A stretch of 52,939 nucleotides of DNA from Oscillibacter sp. (GCF_028693505.1 NZ_JAQUVF010000017.1:1-52939), one strand, 5' to 3'. Shown: positions 39,669 through 48,563, counted from the stretch's first letter. Numbers and translations are program-made. Notes: generated from the letters alone by a model not told the origin.

Positions 39669-40757
39669 ATGAAATACGGCCGTACCTATAATTTCTCCGC
39701 CGGTCCCGCCATGATGCCGGAAGAGGTGCTGGAGGAGATTGCCGCGGAAATGATGAACTACCGGGGCAGCGGCATGTGCGTGATGGAGATGAGCCACCGC
39801 TCCAAGGCCTTTGAGCAGATCCGGGACGCGGCGGAAGCCAACCTGCGCAAGCTGATGAACATTCCGGCCAACTACCGTGTCCTCTTCGTGCAGGGCGGCG
39901 GCACCGTGCAGTTCGCCATGGTGCCCATGAACCTGATGAAAAACGGCGTTGGATGCTATGTGGAAACCGGCGCGTGGTCCAAAAAAGCCATTGCAGAGGC
40001 GAAGAAGTACGGCGAGGTGCGGGTGGTGGCCTCCTCTGCCGACCGGAATTTCTCCTATATCCCCGACTGCTCCGATCTGGACATTCCGGAGCGCGCCGAC
40101 TACGTTTATATCTGCGAGAACGAGACCATCAACGGCACCACGTACCACAAGCTGCCTAACACCAAGGGGCACCTCCTGGTGGCGGACCAGTCCTCCATGT
40201 TCCTCTCCCGCCCCTGCAACGTCGCGGACTACGCCTTGATCTGGGCCGGCGTGCAGAAAAACGTGGGGCCTGCGGGCATGGCGGTGGTCATCATTCGGGA
40301 GGATTTGCTGCGGGAGGACCTGCCTCAGTTCGTGCCCACCTATCTCAATTATAAGACCCACGCCGACAGCGACTCCCTTTACAACACCCCCAACTGCTGG
40401 GCCATCTATTGCTGCGGCAAGGTCTTTGAGTACCTGCTCGCCCACGGCGGACTGGAGGCGCAGGCGGCGCGCAACGCGGAAAAAGCCGCCGTTTTTTATG
40501 ATTTTCTGGACAACAGCCGCTTCTTCACCGGCGCCGTCCGGCGGGAGGACCGCTCTTTCATGAACGTTCCCTTCGTCACCCCCTCCAAGGAACAGGACGC
40601 CGCCGTGGTTTCCGCCGCCACCGCCGCCGGCTTTGACAATCTGAAGGGCCACAAGAGCGTGGGCGGGCTGCGGGCCTCCATTTATAACGCCATGCCCAAA
40701 GAAGGCGTCGAGGCGCTGGTGGACTTCCTGAAGAAGTACGAGGCAGCCCAAAACTGA
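39669..40757 (+). CDS. serC: Phosphoserine aminotransferase
   Basis: 362 residues. It transaminates 3-phosphohydroxypyruvate with glutamate in serine synthesis. It begins MKYGRTYNFSAGPAMMPEEVL, with MSHRSKAFEQI, LFVQGGGTVQFAMVP, and the PLP lysine K197 in WAGVQKNVGPAGMAVVII. ATG follows GGAGGAAACAACG. It carries a strong terminator; a serA partner is not adjacent. Confidence 0.96.
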   Translation: MKYGRTYNFSAGPAMMPEEVLEEIAAEMMNYRGSGMCVMEMSHRSKAFEQIRDAAEANLRKLMNIPANYRVLFVQGGGTVQFAMVPMNLMKNGVGCYVETGAWSKKAIAEAKKYGEVRVVASSADRNFSYIPDCSDLDIPERADYVYICENETINGTTYHKLPNTKGHLLVADQSSMFLSRPCNVADYALIWAGVQKNVGPAGMAVVIIREDLLREDLPQFVPTYLNYKTHADSDSLYNTPNCWAIYCCGKVFEYLLAHGGLEAQAARNAEKAAVFYDFLDNSRFFTGAVRREDRSFMNVPFVTPSKEQDAAVVSAATAAGFDNLKGHKSVGGLRASIYNAMPKEGVEALVDFLKKYEAAQN

Positions 40758-40777
40758 TTCCTCCGAGGCCATTTTTG

Positions 40778-40831
40778 AGTAACGTAATGTTCCAAATCGT
40801 TTCACCATTTGGAACATTACGTTACTTTTTT
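40778..40831 (+). terminator. Terminator of serC
   Basis: A perfect 20-bp stem (40778-40797 with 40807-40826), 9-nt loop, then a T6 run. Confidence 0.93.
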
Positions 40832-40864
40832 GTTAACCGTTCTGCAAATGTAAAGAATTAAAAT

Positions 40865-40957
40865 GCGATTTATCGCTTTTTTATATTGGTCGTTTTGCTT
40901 AATGTTTAACAATCAATTCTGGCAAATCTCAACAAATACCACGCCTGTTTTCAGGCG
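40865..40957 (+). promoter_or_regulatory. Candidate activator-binding palindromes upstream of the sigma-54 promoter
   Basis: GCGAT-TT-ATCGC (40865-40876) is centred about 135 nt before the predicted start, typical for enhancer sites. CGCCTG-TTTT-CAGGCG (40942-40957) is centred about 57 nt before it, nearer than usual. Either could bind the PrpR-type activator encoded at 45287; assignment is inferred. The remaining DNA in this gap is AT-rich with nothing else recognised. Confidence 0.35.
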
Positions 40958-40978
40958 GCTCTTTGATATTTTTGCGAG

Positions 40979-40995
40979 TTGGCACGAAAATTGCT
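40979..40995 (+). promoter_or_regulatory. Sigma-54 (RpoN) promoter of the pdxA-tctBAC operon
   Basis: TTGGCACGAAAATTGCT matches the -24/-12 consensus (TTGGCACG-N4-TTGCW) throughout, with GG (40981-40982) and GC (40993-40994) exactly 10 nt apart. The predicted start is near 41006, about 70 nt before the first gene. The same transcription unit ends in a sigma-54 activator gene, which supports function. Confidence 0.88.
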
Positions 40996-41076
40996 ATATA
41001 ATACTTGCATGAACGCTTTCGACGGGCCGCCTCGGCTCCGCGAAACGCTGTAACAGTTTTACGGAGGTACATATTT

Positions 41077-42084
41077 ATGAATGAAAAGCCCATCCTCGGT
41101 GTTTTGCTTGGTAATTCCGCCGGGGTCGGCCCGGAATTGGTTGCCAGGCTGAGCGTGCAGAACACATTTCAGCAGTACTGCCGTCCCGTTATCATCGGTG
41201 ACGTGCGGATGTTTGAGCGCGGATTGCAGGTCATCGGCGGCGAGGTTCCCCACTACGTCGTCTACGATTTGAGCGAGTGCGACTGGGAGCGGGGCTACCC
41301 GGTGCTGGATCTTAACAATCAGGACCCGGCGCAGGTCCCCTATGGCGAGGCAGTGGCCTACTGCGGCAAAAGCGATCTGGAGCAGCTGGACACCGGCATC
41401 GCGCTGTGCAAGGCCGGCGTGATTGAAGGCTTTGTCTTTGGTCCTTTCCACAAAGGCGCCATGAAGCTCTCCGGAATGCACGACGAGAGCGAGCACAGCT
41501 ATCTTGCTCACAAATTCCAGTTGACCACGCCCTACGGCGAGATCAACATGATGGACGAATTGATGACCGTCCGCGCCACCAGCCACATTCCTCTCAAGGA
41601 CGTGAGCGCCCATTTGACCGAGGAGACCCTGCGGGAGGCCATTGAGCTGGGCGAGATCACCGGCGAAAGCTTTGGCAGCAAGCCCCGCATGGCGGTGGCC
41701 GCGCTGAATCCCCACTGCGGCGAGTTTGGCCTGTGCGGCCGGGAGGAAGTGGATCTGATCGCTCCCACCGTGGAAAAGGTAGTATCTGAAACAGGATGGA
41801 ACGTTACCGGCCCCTATTCCGCCGATACGCTTTTCATTCGGGCGCTGAACCATCAGGAGTTCGACGTGGTGGTGACGCTCTTCCACGATCAGGGCCAGAT
41901 CGCCCTGAAGCTGGTGGGCTTTGAGCGCTGCATCACCGTAGCGGGCGGACAGCCCTATCCCATCGCGACCTGTGCCCACGGCACCGCCTTCGACAAGGTG
42001 GGCACGGGCACCGCAACCACCACATCTTTTGAGCGGGCCGTCAAGGCCGTCGCCAAAATGGCCGTCGCCAAACGGGCGCAGTAA
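41077..42084 (+). CDS. PdxA-family dehydrogenase (PdxA2-like)
   Basis: 335 residues from the ATG 9 nt after GGAGG. The fold is that of 4-hydroxythreonine-4-phosphate dehydrogenase. Visible motifs are GVLLGNSAGVGPELVARL at the start, metal-ligand histidines in ALNPHCGEFG and LFHDQGQIALKL, and the terminal CAHGTAFDKVGTG. True PdxA serves vitamin B6 synthesis, but relatives placed with transporters oxidise four-carbon acid phosphates (D-threonate and D-erythronate pathways) or aromatic diols (TphB). It leads a sigma-54-driven TctBAC operon with no PdxJ, so a catabolic role is more likely. No DUF1537-type kinase accompanies it, so the substrate is open. Confidence 0.85.
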   Translation: MNEKPILGVLLGNSAGVGPELVARLSVQNTFQQYCRPVIIGDVRMFERGLQVIGGEVPHYVVYDLSECDWERGYPVLDLNNQDPAQVPYGEAVAYCGKSDLEQLDTGIALCKAGVIEGFVFGPFHKGAMKLSGMHDESEHSYLAHKFQLTTPYGEINMMDELMTVRATSHIPLKDVSAHLTEETLREAIELGEITGESFGSKPRMAVAALNPHCGEFGLCGREEVDLIAPTVEKVVSETGWNVTGPYSADTLFIRALNHQEFDVVVTLFHDQGQIALKLVGFERCITVAGGQPYPIATCAHGTAFDKVGTGTATTTSFERAVKAVAKMAVAKRAQ

Positions 42085-42099
42085 GGCAAGGAGGAAAAC

Positions 42100-42555
42100 A
42101 TGGAAAACAGGAAATGGAATCTCCAAATGCTGATTCCGCTTGCCACCACAGTCTTTTCGCTGGTATTTATCGTTGTTGGCATCAAAGATTTCGGCTTTTG
42201 GACCAATCAGCCCACCGCCGCGTTCTTCCCCATCATCATTGCCTCCGTGCTGCTTCTTTCCAGCATCGCCTGCTTTGTGCAGCTGTCCAAACCCGGCAAT
42301 GCCAAGACCGTCCGCTACAACCGCGATGAAATGATGGTCATTCTGGGCGCCGCCGGCATCCTCCTTTGCACCCTGCTCGTCGGTCTGGTCCCCAGCTGCC
42401 TTCTCTATATCTTCCTGTGGCTGAAGTTTGTGGAGCACGCTCCCTGGAAGGCAATCATTGTCATTGAGATCATTATGGCCGCCATCATTCTGGGCGTGTT
42501 TGTTTCCTGGCTTCAGGTCCGTTTCCCCACGGGTCTGCTGGGAAGTTTTCTGTAA
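42100..42555 (+). CDS. tctB: Tripartite tricarboxylate transporter, small membrane subunit
   Basis: 151 residues with four predicted helices (TFSLVFIVVGIKDFGFWT, FFPIIIASVLLLSSIACFVQL, ILGAAGILLCTLLVGLVPSCL, and the C-terminal pair). Length and the conserved FFP near helix 2 match TctB. It lies between the PdxA-like gene (15 nt) and tctA (12 nt). TctB forms the membrane complex with TctA; the carriers use an ion gradient and bind substrate through TctC. Confidence 0.85.
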   Translation: MENRKWNLQMLIPLATTVFSLVFIVVGIKDFGFWTNQPTAAFFPIIIASVLLLSSIACFVQLSKPGNAKTVRYNRDEMMVILGAAGILLCTLLVGLVPSCLLYIFLWLKFVEHAPWKAIIVIEIIMAAIILGVFVSWLQVRFPTGLLGSFL

Positions 42556-42567
42556 GGAGCGGTAGAC

Positions 42568-44097
42568 ATGGAAAATATTTCTGCTTTGCTGTCGGGTTTT
42601 CAAGTCGTTCTGACGCCTGAAAACATCGGCGTTTGCATGCTGGGCGCGGTTTTGGGCCTGATCGTGGGCGCAATGCCCGGCATCGGCTCTCTGGCAGGCG
42701 TTGCACTGCTGCTGCCCCTCACCTATAAGTTCAACCCCACCACCGCGATCATCATGCTGGGCGCCTTGTACTACTCCAATATGTACGGCGGCTCCTTCAG
42801 CGCGATTCTTTTGAACATCCCCGGCGACTCCCCCGCCATCACCACCGCGCTGGACGGCTATCCCATGGCCAAAAAGGGCCGCCCCGGTCAGGCCCTGGTG
42901 GCCGCCAACACCGCAAGCTTCATCGGCGGCACCATCGGCATCCTCATCCTCACCTGCACCGCCTCGGGCCTTGCCAATCTGGGTTTGAAGTTCGGCTACG
43001 CCGAAATGACGCTGGTGCTGCTCATCGCCATGACCTCCATCAGCTGGCTGATCGGCGAGAACCCCATCAAGGGCATCGTCATCACCATGCTGGGAATTCT
43101 GGTGGCCTCCATCGGCATGGACACCCTCACCGGTGCTCCCCGGTATGACTTTGGAAGCATGTACCTTCTGGGCGGCATTCCCTTTACCCCCTTCGTCATC
43201 GGCTGCGTGGGCTTCGCGCAGGTCATCAAGCTCATCAACGAGCGCGCCGCCGATGAAAAGCAGCGCCAAGGCGAAGAGCGGAACGTCAAGCTGTCCATCA
43301 AGGATTCCATGCTGACGAAACACGACTTCCGCCGCATCCTGCCGCCCATCCTGCGCTCCGGCATTCTGGGCACCTTTGTGGGCGTGCTGCCCGGCTCCGG
43401 TGCTACCACCGGGTCCATGATGGGCTACGCCATGCAAAAGAAGTTCAAGAGCGAAGAGCCAATGGGCACCGGCGCCATCGAGGGCATTGCCGCTTCGGAG
43501 GCAGCCAACAACGCAGCCGCCGCCGGCGCCTTCGCACCGCTCTTGGCTTTGGGTATCCCCGGGTCCGGCACCGGCGCCGTACTGCTGGGCGGGCTCATGA
43601 TGTGGGGACTCAATCCCGGACCGCTGCTGTTTGACAGCAACCCCGAATTCTGCTGGGGCCTGATCTCCTCGTTGTATCTCGCCAACATCTTCACCCTGCT
43701 GGTGGCCATTTTGGTCATCCCCTTCCTCATCAAGATCCTCAGCGTGCCTGTGAAGTACATGATCCCCATCATCACCTGCGTGTGCATTGTGGGCGCGTAC
43801 TCCACCTCTAACTCCATGTACGGCGTGATGGTCATGTTCGTTTCCGGCATTGTGGGATATCTGCTGGAAAAGAACGGCTTCCCCACCGCCCCCATGCTGC
43901 TGGCCTTCGTGCTGGCTCCCATGCTGGAAAAGAACATGCGCAAGGCGTTCATCGCCTCCCAGGGCAGCTTGAAGGTATTTGCGGATTCTCCGCTGAAGGT
44001 GGTTCTGCTGGCGATCTTCCTGATCCTGATTTTTACCCCCATCGTAAAAAATATCCTGCGCAAGTCCAAGGCAAAAAAGACGGCGGCTTCCGTTTAA
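42568..44097 (+). CDS. tctA: Tripartite tricarboxylate transporter, large membrane subunit
   Basis: 509 residues with about twelve helices. LGLIVGAMPGIGSLAGVALLLPLTYKFN is the TctA N-terminal motif; the repeat-related FVGVLPGSGATTGSMMGY and LALGIPGSGTGAVLLGGLMMWGLNPGP follow in the second half. The chain is full length. It is the translocation channel of the TTT carrier and is encoded with TctB and TctC in one operon. Confidence 0.95.
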   Translation: MENISALLSGFQVVLTPENIGVCMLGAVLGLIVGAMPGIGSLAGVALLLPLTYKFNPTTAIIMLGALYYSNMYGGSFSAILLNIPGDSPAITTALDGYPMAKKGRPGQALVAANTASFIGGTIGILILTCTASGLANLGLKFGYAEMTLVLLIAMTSISWLIGENPIKGIVITMLGILVASIGMDTLTGAPRYDFGSMYLLGGIPFTPFVIGCVGFAQVIKLINERAADEKQRQGEERNVKLSIKDSMLTKHDFRRILPPILRSGILGTFVGVLPGSGATTGSMMGYAMQKKFKSEEPMGTGAIEGIAASEAANNAAAAGAFAPLLALGIPGSGTGAVLLGGLMMWGLNPGPLLFDSNPEFCWGLISSLYLANIFTLLVAILVIPFLIKILSVPVKYMIPIITCVCIVGAYSTSNSMYGVMVMFVSGIVGYLLEKNGFPTAPMLLAFVLAPMLEKNMRKAFIASQGSLKVFADSPLKVVLLAIFLILIFTPIVKNILRKSKAKKTAASV

Positions 44098-44152
44098 GCC
44101 CCGCCCCATCAACTTGTTCCCCAATTGTAATTTACATAAAAGGAGAATTGTC

Positions 44153-45202
44153 ATGAAAAAGGTTTTATCACTCACACTTGCACTGCTGATGGTCCTGTCC
44201 CTGGCCGCCTGCGGCGGCTCCAAAAAGGAAGAGGCTCCGGCCCCCACGGGCGGGGACGCTCCCGCGGCGGAGGGCTTCGTGCCCGACAAAACCGTTACCT
44301 GGATCTGCACCTCTTCCGCCGGCGGCGGCTCCGACATCTTCACCCGCAAAATCGGTGAGATCATGACCAACGACGATCTGGTGGGCGGTCAGACCATCGT
44401 GGTCTCCAACGAGACCGACGGCTCCGGCGAGGTCGGCCGCAACAAGGTTGCCACCATGAAAAACGACGCCGACTACACTCTTTTGACCTTCAACTCCGGC
44501 GATCTGATGCCCATGGTCACCAACACGAAAAACCGTTCCTCCAACTTCCGCATTCTGGCGATCATGGCAGTGGATAAGCAGCTCATGTTCTCCTGCCCCG
44601 CCTCTGACTCCAAAACCGACTACGCCAAAAACGGCGGCGATCAGGGCGATTTCGCCGCCGCCATCGAGGCCGCCAAGAACGGCACCTTCGTGGTCATCGG
44701 CGGTTCCAAGGGCGACGACATCACCACTTACAACAAGCTCCTGGAAGAGGTCGGCCTGACGGAGCAGCAGATGGGCTACATCACCTACGACTCCACCTCC
44801 GACGCCATCACCGCAGCGCTGGGCGGCAACGTGGACTTCGTCATCTCCAAGCCCGCCGCCGCTTCCCAGTATGTGGAATCCGGCGACCTGACCCCCGTGC
44901 TGGCTCTGGCAAACGAGCGGTACGCCGGCAATCTCTCTGACGCCCCCACCCTGTCCGAGATCGGCGACTACGAGAACGTGGAAGTCCCCGTGTGGCGCGG
45001 CGTGGCGGCTCCTGCCGCGATGAGCGACGCAGCTGTCGCCTACTGGTCCGACGTTCTGGGCAAGGTCTCCACTTCCGACGCCTGGCACAGCGAGTATCTG
45101 GAAAAGAACCAGCTGATCGACGAGTACAAGGATACCGCCGCCGCTACCGAGTATGTCACCACTTACGAAGCTGACTACATGGCTGCAAACGGCTTGAGCT
45201 AA
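44153..45202 (+). CDS. tctC: Tripartite tricarboxylate transporter substrate-binding lipoprotein
   Basis: 349 residues. The signal peptide MKKVLSLTLALLMVLSLAAC ends in a lipobox (LAAC, Cys20), followed by a Gly/Ala/Pro-rich linker, so the mature protein is a membrane-anchored lipoprotein. The binding-protein body contains VTWICTSSAGGGSDIFTRKIG, NETDGSGEVGRNKVA and SDAITAALGGNVDFVISKP, as in Bug/TctC proteins. The substrate is unresolved; Bug-type pockets usually take a carboxylate. ATG follows AAAGGAG. Confidence 0.92.
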   Translation: MKKVLSLTLALLMVLSLAACGGSKKEEAPAPTGGDAPAAEGFVPDKTVTWICTSSAGGGSDIFTRKIGEIMTNDDLVGGQTIVVSNETDGSGEVGRNKVATMKNDADYTLLTFNSGDLMPMVTNTKNRSSNFRILAIMAVDKQLMFSCPASDSKTDYAKNGGDQGDFAAAIEAAKNGTFVVIGGSKGDDITTYNKLLEEVGLTEQQMGYITYDSTSDAITAALGGNVDFVISKPAAASQYVESGDLTPVLALANERYAGNLSDAPTLSEIGDYENVEVPVWRGVAAPAAMSDAAVAYWSDVLGKVSTSDAWHSEYLEKNQLIDEYKDTAAATEYVTTYEADYMAANGLS

Positions 45203-45222
45203 TCACAGCTTTATAGTATACT
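45194..45222 (+). promoter_or_regulatory. Sigma-A promoter of the PrpR-type regulator gene
   Basis: TTGAGC (45194-45199, inside the tctC end), 17-nt spacer, TATACT (45217-45222). This would let the activator be made without sigma-54. Confidence 0.65.
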
Positions 45223-45261
45223 GGGAGCGGGCCTGCCAACGCGGTCCCGCTCCCCATTTTA
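45223..45261 (+). terminator. Hairpin between tctC and the regulator gene
   Basis: GGGAGCGGG / CCCGCTCCC (45223-45231 with 45246-45254), 14-nt loop, then CATTTT. It may end or limit the tct transcript. It overlaps the predicted start region of the regulator promoter. Confidence 0.6.
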
Positions 45262-45286
45262 TGAAAGCTGCGAAAGGAGACTGCCT

Positions 45287-47224
45287 GTGGTCAACGTTCT
45301 TTTGATCGTTCCCGATCCCACGATGATTCAATCCGTGGAAGCCCGGCTGCAAAATTTCCGGCACAGTGAGGTGCACATTGATGTGACCCACTATTTCGGT
45401 ACGCCGGATGCCTTGGGGCAGATGGCGAACTATGACGTGATCGTGGCCCGGGGCATCACCTATCGCAAGCTGTGCGCCCTGTATCCGGACAAGCACATCA
45501 CCAACCTCAATTTCGACGGAACCGATATTCTGGAGGCGCTGGTCCACTGCCGGGACGCTTACCATCCCTCCTCCATCGGCCTTTGCATCAAGCGGGACGA
45601 GCTTTACGCCCTTCTGCCCGCGCTGGAGGAGCTGTCCCACGCCAAAATTTCTCTCTACGAGGTGGTGGATGAGCCCAGCGCTTACAGCGCCGTGGACGCC
45701 TGCCAGCGGGACGGCATGGAAGTTGTCGTCAGCGGCGGAACCGTAGGCAACATCTGCCGGGCCCGGAGCATTCCCTATACGTACATCGATATCCGCATGG
45801 AGACCATGGAGCGGGCGCTGGAGGAAGCGCTGAAAGCGGCCCGCAGCATCAACACCGAGCGGACGAAAAGCAACATCATCCGCATGATTCTTGACAGCAG
45901 CGAGGACGCCGTGCTTGCCGTGGATGAGACTGGCCGGATTCTGGAGGCAAACGGGCAGGCATACCGGCTCTATCAGCTGGCCTTCTTACAGCAGTGGCAG
46001 GGTCGCCCCGTCCGGGAGATCAACCCCGCGCTGACCTTCATCGGCAACGAAACGCCCCCCTGCCGGGACGGCGAGGAGAGCATCCTCAATTTAAACGGCG
46101 AAAAATATTACGTGAAATATAAGCTGATTTCCGGCGAGGCCTCCGGCATCGGTACCCTGATCACCACCAGCGCCGCCGCAAAGATCATGCAGGAAGAGCG
46201 GCAGCTCCGCAAAAGTCTGGTGCGCAAAGGACTGACGGCGAAGTACTGCTTCCGGGACATCATCGCCGCCAGCGACGAGATGAAAAAGCTGGTGGATATT
46301 GCCAAACAGTTTAGTCAGGCCAACTCCAATGTGCTCATTACCGGCGAGACCGGCACGGGCAAGGAGCTTTTTGCCCACAGCATCCACGCCGCCAGCCGCC
46401 GGATGAATCAGCCCTTCGTGGCGATCAACTGCGCCACGCTGCCGGAGGCATTGCTGGAATCGGAGCTGTTCGGCTATGAGCCGGGCGCCTTTTCCGGCGC
46501 ATCCCGGGAGGGAAAGCCCGGTCTTTTCGAATTGGCCCACCGGGGCACCATTTTTCTCGACGAGATCGGGGAGATCCCCGTTGCACTGCAGGCAAAGCTT
46601 TTGCGGGTACTGCAGGAAAAGGAGATCCGCCGGGTGGGCAGCACAGCCGTCATCCCCGTGGACGTGCGGGTGATTGCCGCCACCAACGTAAACATCCAAT
46701 CTCAAATTGCTCAGGGGCGGTTCCGCAGTGATCTTTTATACCGGCTCAACGCACTGGAGATCAGCATCTCTCCCCTGCGGGAGCGGCGGGACGACATCCT
46801 GCCCCTCATTGAGCACCAGCTTCGCATCTTTGCGGCGGAGCAGGGCAAAATGCCCCCGCTTTTGAACCCTGCCGCCCAGCAGATCCTGCGCAGTTATGCC
46901 TGGCCCGGAAATGTACGGGAGCTGCGAAACGTCTGCGAGCGTCTGGCTGTTCTATACACCTCCGCCGTCATCGACGCGTCCACTCTGGCGGAGATGCATC
47001 TTTGCTTTTCCGCCGTCTCCCGCGCCGACGCCGGAGAGAGCGTCCCCTTGTCCGCGCCGGATTCCGCCCCGCTTTACGGAATCCCGGTATTCAAAAAGAA
47101 GAAAGATGTGGCTCAGGAGTTGGGAATCAGCCGCACGACCCTCTGGCGCATGACCAAGCGGCAGGAGGCCGGGCAGGCCCGGAACATCCCCCAATCCGGA
47201 GACACGACCCAATCCCAGGAATAA
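45287..47224 (+). CDS. Sigma-54-dependent activator, PrpR-N type
   Basis: 645 residues from a GTG after AAAGGAG. Residues 1 to about 190 are a PrpR-type sensor domain (YDVIVARGITYRKL, VVVSGGTVGNICRAR). About 195-310 is PAS-like (ILDSSEDAVLAVDETGRILEANGQAY). About 322-560 is the AAA+ domain: Walker A GETGTGKE (353-360), LFGYEPGAFSGA, Walker B GTIFLDEIGEI, and LLYRLNALEISISPLRERRDDI. At 606-624 is a Fis-type helix-turn-helix. The sigma-54 contact loop is GAFSGA (S403), where nearly all relatives have Thr. It follows tctC and probably activates the sigma-54 promoter at 40979 on sensing a ligand. Confidence 0.93.
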   Translation: MVNVLLIVPDPTMIQSVEARLQNFRHSEVHIDVTHYFGTPDALGQMANYDVIVARGITYRKLCALYPDKHITNLNFDGTDILEALVHCRDAYHPSSIGLCIKRDELYALLPALEELSHAKISLYEVVDEPSAYSAVDACQRDGMEVVVSGGTVGNICRARSIPYTYIDIRMETMERALEEALKAARSINTERTKSNIIRMILDSSEDAVLAVDETGRILEANGQAYRLYQLAFLQQWQGRPVREINPALTFIGNETPPCRDGEESILNLNGEKYYVKYKLISGEASGIGTLITTSAAAKIMQEERQLRKSLVRKGLTAKYCFRDIIAASDEMKKLVDIAKQFSQANSNVLITGETGTGKELFAHSIHAASRRMNQPFVAINCATLPEALLESELFGYEPGAFSGASREGKPGLFELAHRGTIFLDEIGEIPVALQAKLLRVLQEKEIRRVGSTAVIPVDVRVIAATNVNIQSQIAQGRFRSDLLYRLNALEISISPLRERRDDILPLIEHQLRIFAAEQGKMPPLLNPAAQQILRSYAWPGNVRELRNVCERLAVLYTSAVIDASTLAEMHLCFSAVSRADAGESVPLSAPDSAPLYGIPVFKKKKDVAQELGISRTTLWRMTKRQEAGQARNIPQSGDTTQSQE

Positions 47225-47252
47225 CGGAGCGCGCTGCGCTCCGGGAGGAAAT

Positions 47253-48296
47253 ATGACGACTGCTGTTTTTACGCTGGCAGTCAGTGCGGCAGTGGGCTGG
47301 TGCTTTCAAAAAGCCAAAGTCCCCGCCGGGATGATGATAGGCGCCGTGGTTGCGGCAGCCGTGCTGACGGCGGCGTTCCGGGTAGGCTATGTGCCGCCCG
47401 CCACCAAAAGCATTGCGCAGGTCATTGCCGGAGCGTTTATCGGCTGCTCCGCCAGCCGGTCGGACCTGCAGCAGCTGCGCGTTTTTTACAAGCCGGTCCT
47501 CATCATCACAGCATCATTGCTGACCGTCAATGTGGTAATTGGTTTTTTACTCTTCGCGACAGGTTATTCCGACCTTTTGACCTGCCTAATCTGCGCGGTG
47601 CCCGGCGGAATCACGGATGTGACGCTGATTGCCGTGGACCTGGGGGCGGACGCCTCCAAAGTATTGGTGATCCATTTTTGCCGCCTGATCGTAGGTCTCG
47701 TGGTGTTCCCGCTGCTGGTGCAGCGCTTCACGCCCCCACTCCCAGCGTGCGCTGACACGGAGGCGGATGGCAGCGAATCGGACGCGCTGCCGCCCCGGCG
47801 CAGTGCGCTCCACCTGCTGGTAGCACTGGCGGTGGCGGCAGTGTGCGGCTGGGTGGGAAATTGGCTGAAGATTCCCGCAGGCATCATTCTCTTTTCCCTG
47901 CTGGGCTCCTTCGCCTTGAAATTCTGCGGTTTCCGCGTCAATTTTCCAAGCTGGCTGCGGCGGGTGGCACAGGTGCTCTCCGGCGCCTATGTCGGATGCC
48001 TGCTGGACCCCACCCACTTCGGAAACCTCACGCAGGTGTTCTGGGCGGCGCTCATCACGCTCTCCGTGCTGCTGGTCAATGCCATCACCTTCGGGAAGCT
48101 GCTAAAGCGTCTTTTCCAAATTCCGCTGCGGGAGGGGATGCTGATGCTGACCCCGGCCGGCGCGTCGGACATGGCGCTTATTTCTGCGGATATCGGCGTC
48201 AACAGTCCCCGGCTGATTTTGGTGCAGATTTATCGTATGCTGATCGCAACCGCGATTTTCCCCCAGCTCTGCCTGCTGCTCGCAAGCGCAATATAA
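47253..48296 (+). CDS. AbrB-family membrane protein (duplicated)
   Basis: 347 residues with about ten helices in two similar halves: KAKVPAGMMIGAVVAAAV and later LKIPAGIILFSLLGSFAL, and in each half CAVPGGITDVTLIAVDLGAD or TPAGASDMALISADIGV. This duplicated pattern (G/A-G-I/A-S/T-D) is the AbrB membrane family, often mislabelled ammonia monooxygenase. A role as an organic-acid transporter or exporter is proposed for relatives. It starts 28 nt after the regulator and before a strong terminator, so it probably belongs to the module. Confidence 0.85.
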   Translation: MTTAVFTLAVSAAVGWCFQKAKVPAGMMIGAVVAAAVLTAAFRVGYVPPATKSIAQVIAGAFIGCSASRSDLQQLRVFYKPVLIITASLLTVNVVIGFLLFATGYSDLLTCLICAVPGGITDVTLIAVDLGADASKVLVIHFCRLIVGLVVFPLLVQRFTPPLPACADTEADGSESDALPPRRSALHLLVALAVAAVCGWVGNWLKIPAGIILFSLLGSFALKFCGFRVNFPSWLRRVAQVLSGAYVGCLLDPTHFGNLTQVFWAALITLSVLLVNAITFGKLLKRLFQIPLREGMLMLTPAGASDMALISADIGVNSPRLILVQIYRMLIATAIFPQLCLLLASAI

Positions 48297-48346
48297 TCCC
48301 AGCGCCCTCCCCGTCCGTTCCGGACAGCCATTGCAAGGCTCCATCC

Positions 48347-48377
48347 AAGACCACCCGCCGTTGGCGGGTGGTCTTTT
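48347..48377 (+). terminator. Terminator of the regulator-abrB unit
   Basis: 13-bp stem AAGACCACCCGCC / GGCGGGTGGTCTT (48347-48359 with 48363-48375), GTT loop, TTTT. Between it and the feo promoter (48378-48563) I see nothing. Confidence 0.9.
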
Positions 48378-48563
48378 CGCAAGCTCCGCGGTCGAATGCG
48401 GCGGGGCATCCGGCCCTTTTGCGGAAGTTCCCCCGCCCTGGGGCCTTCTACTGGACGCTCCGTGAGCAAGCAGGCAGTTTGCACAGTCTCCGGCAAGTGC
48501 TTGCAAGTCGTTTCACAATTCTTACAAATTTTACGGCAGACCGAAATTTTTGAAAAATACCCC

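Noticed and set aside
41059-44370. A very long open frame (about 1100 codons) on the minus strand opposite pdxA-tctB-tctA
   Set aside because: It is a His/Gly/Gln-rich translation of GC-rich antisense DNA. The plus-strand genes have clear families and ribosome sites, and this frame has neither.
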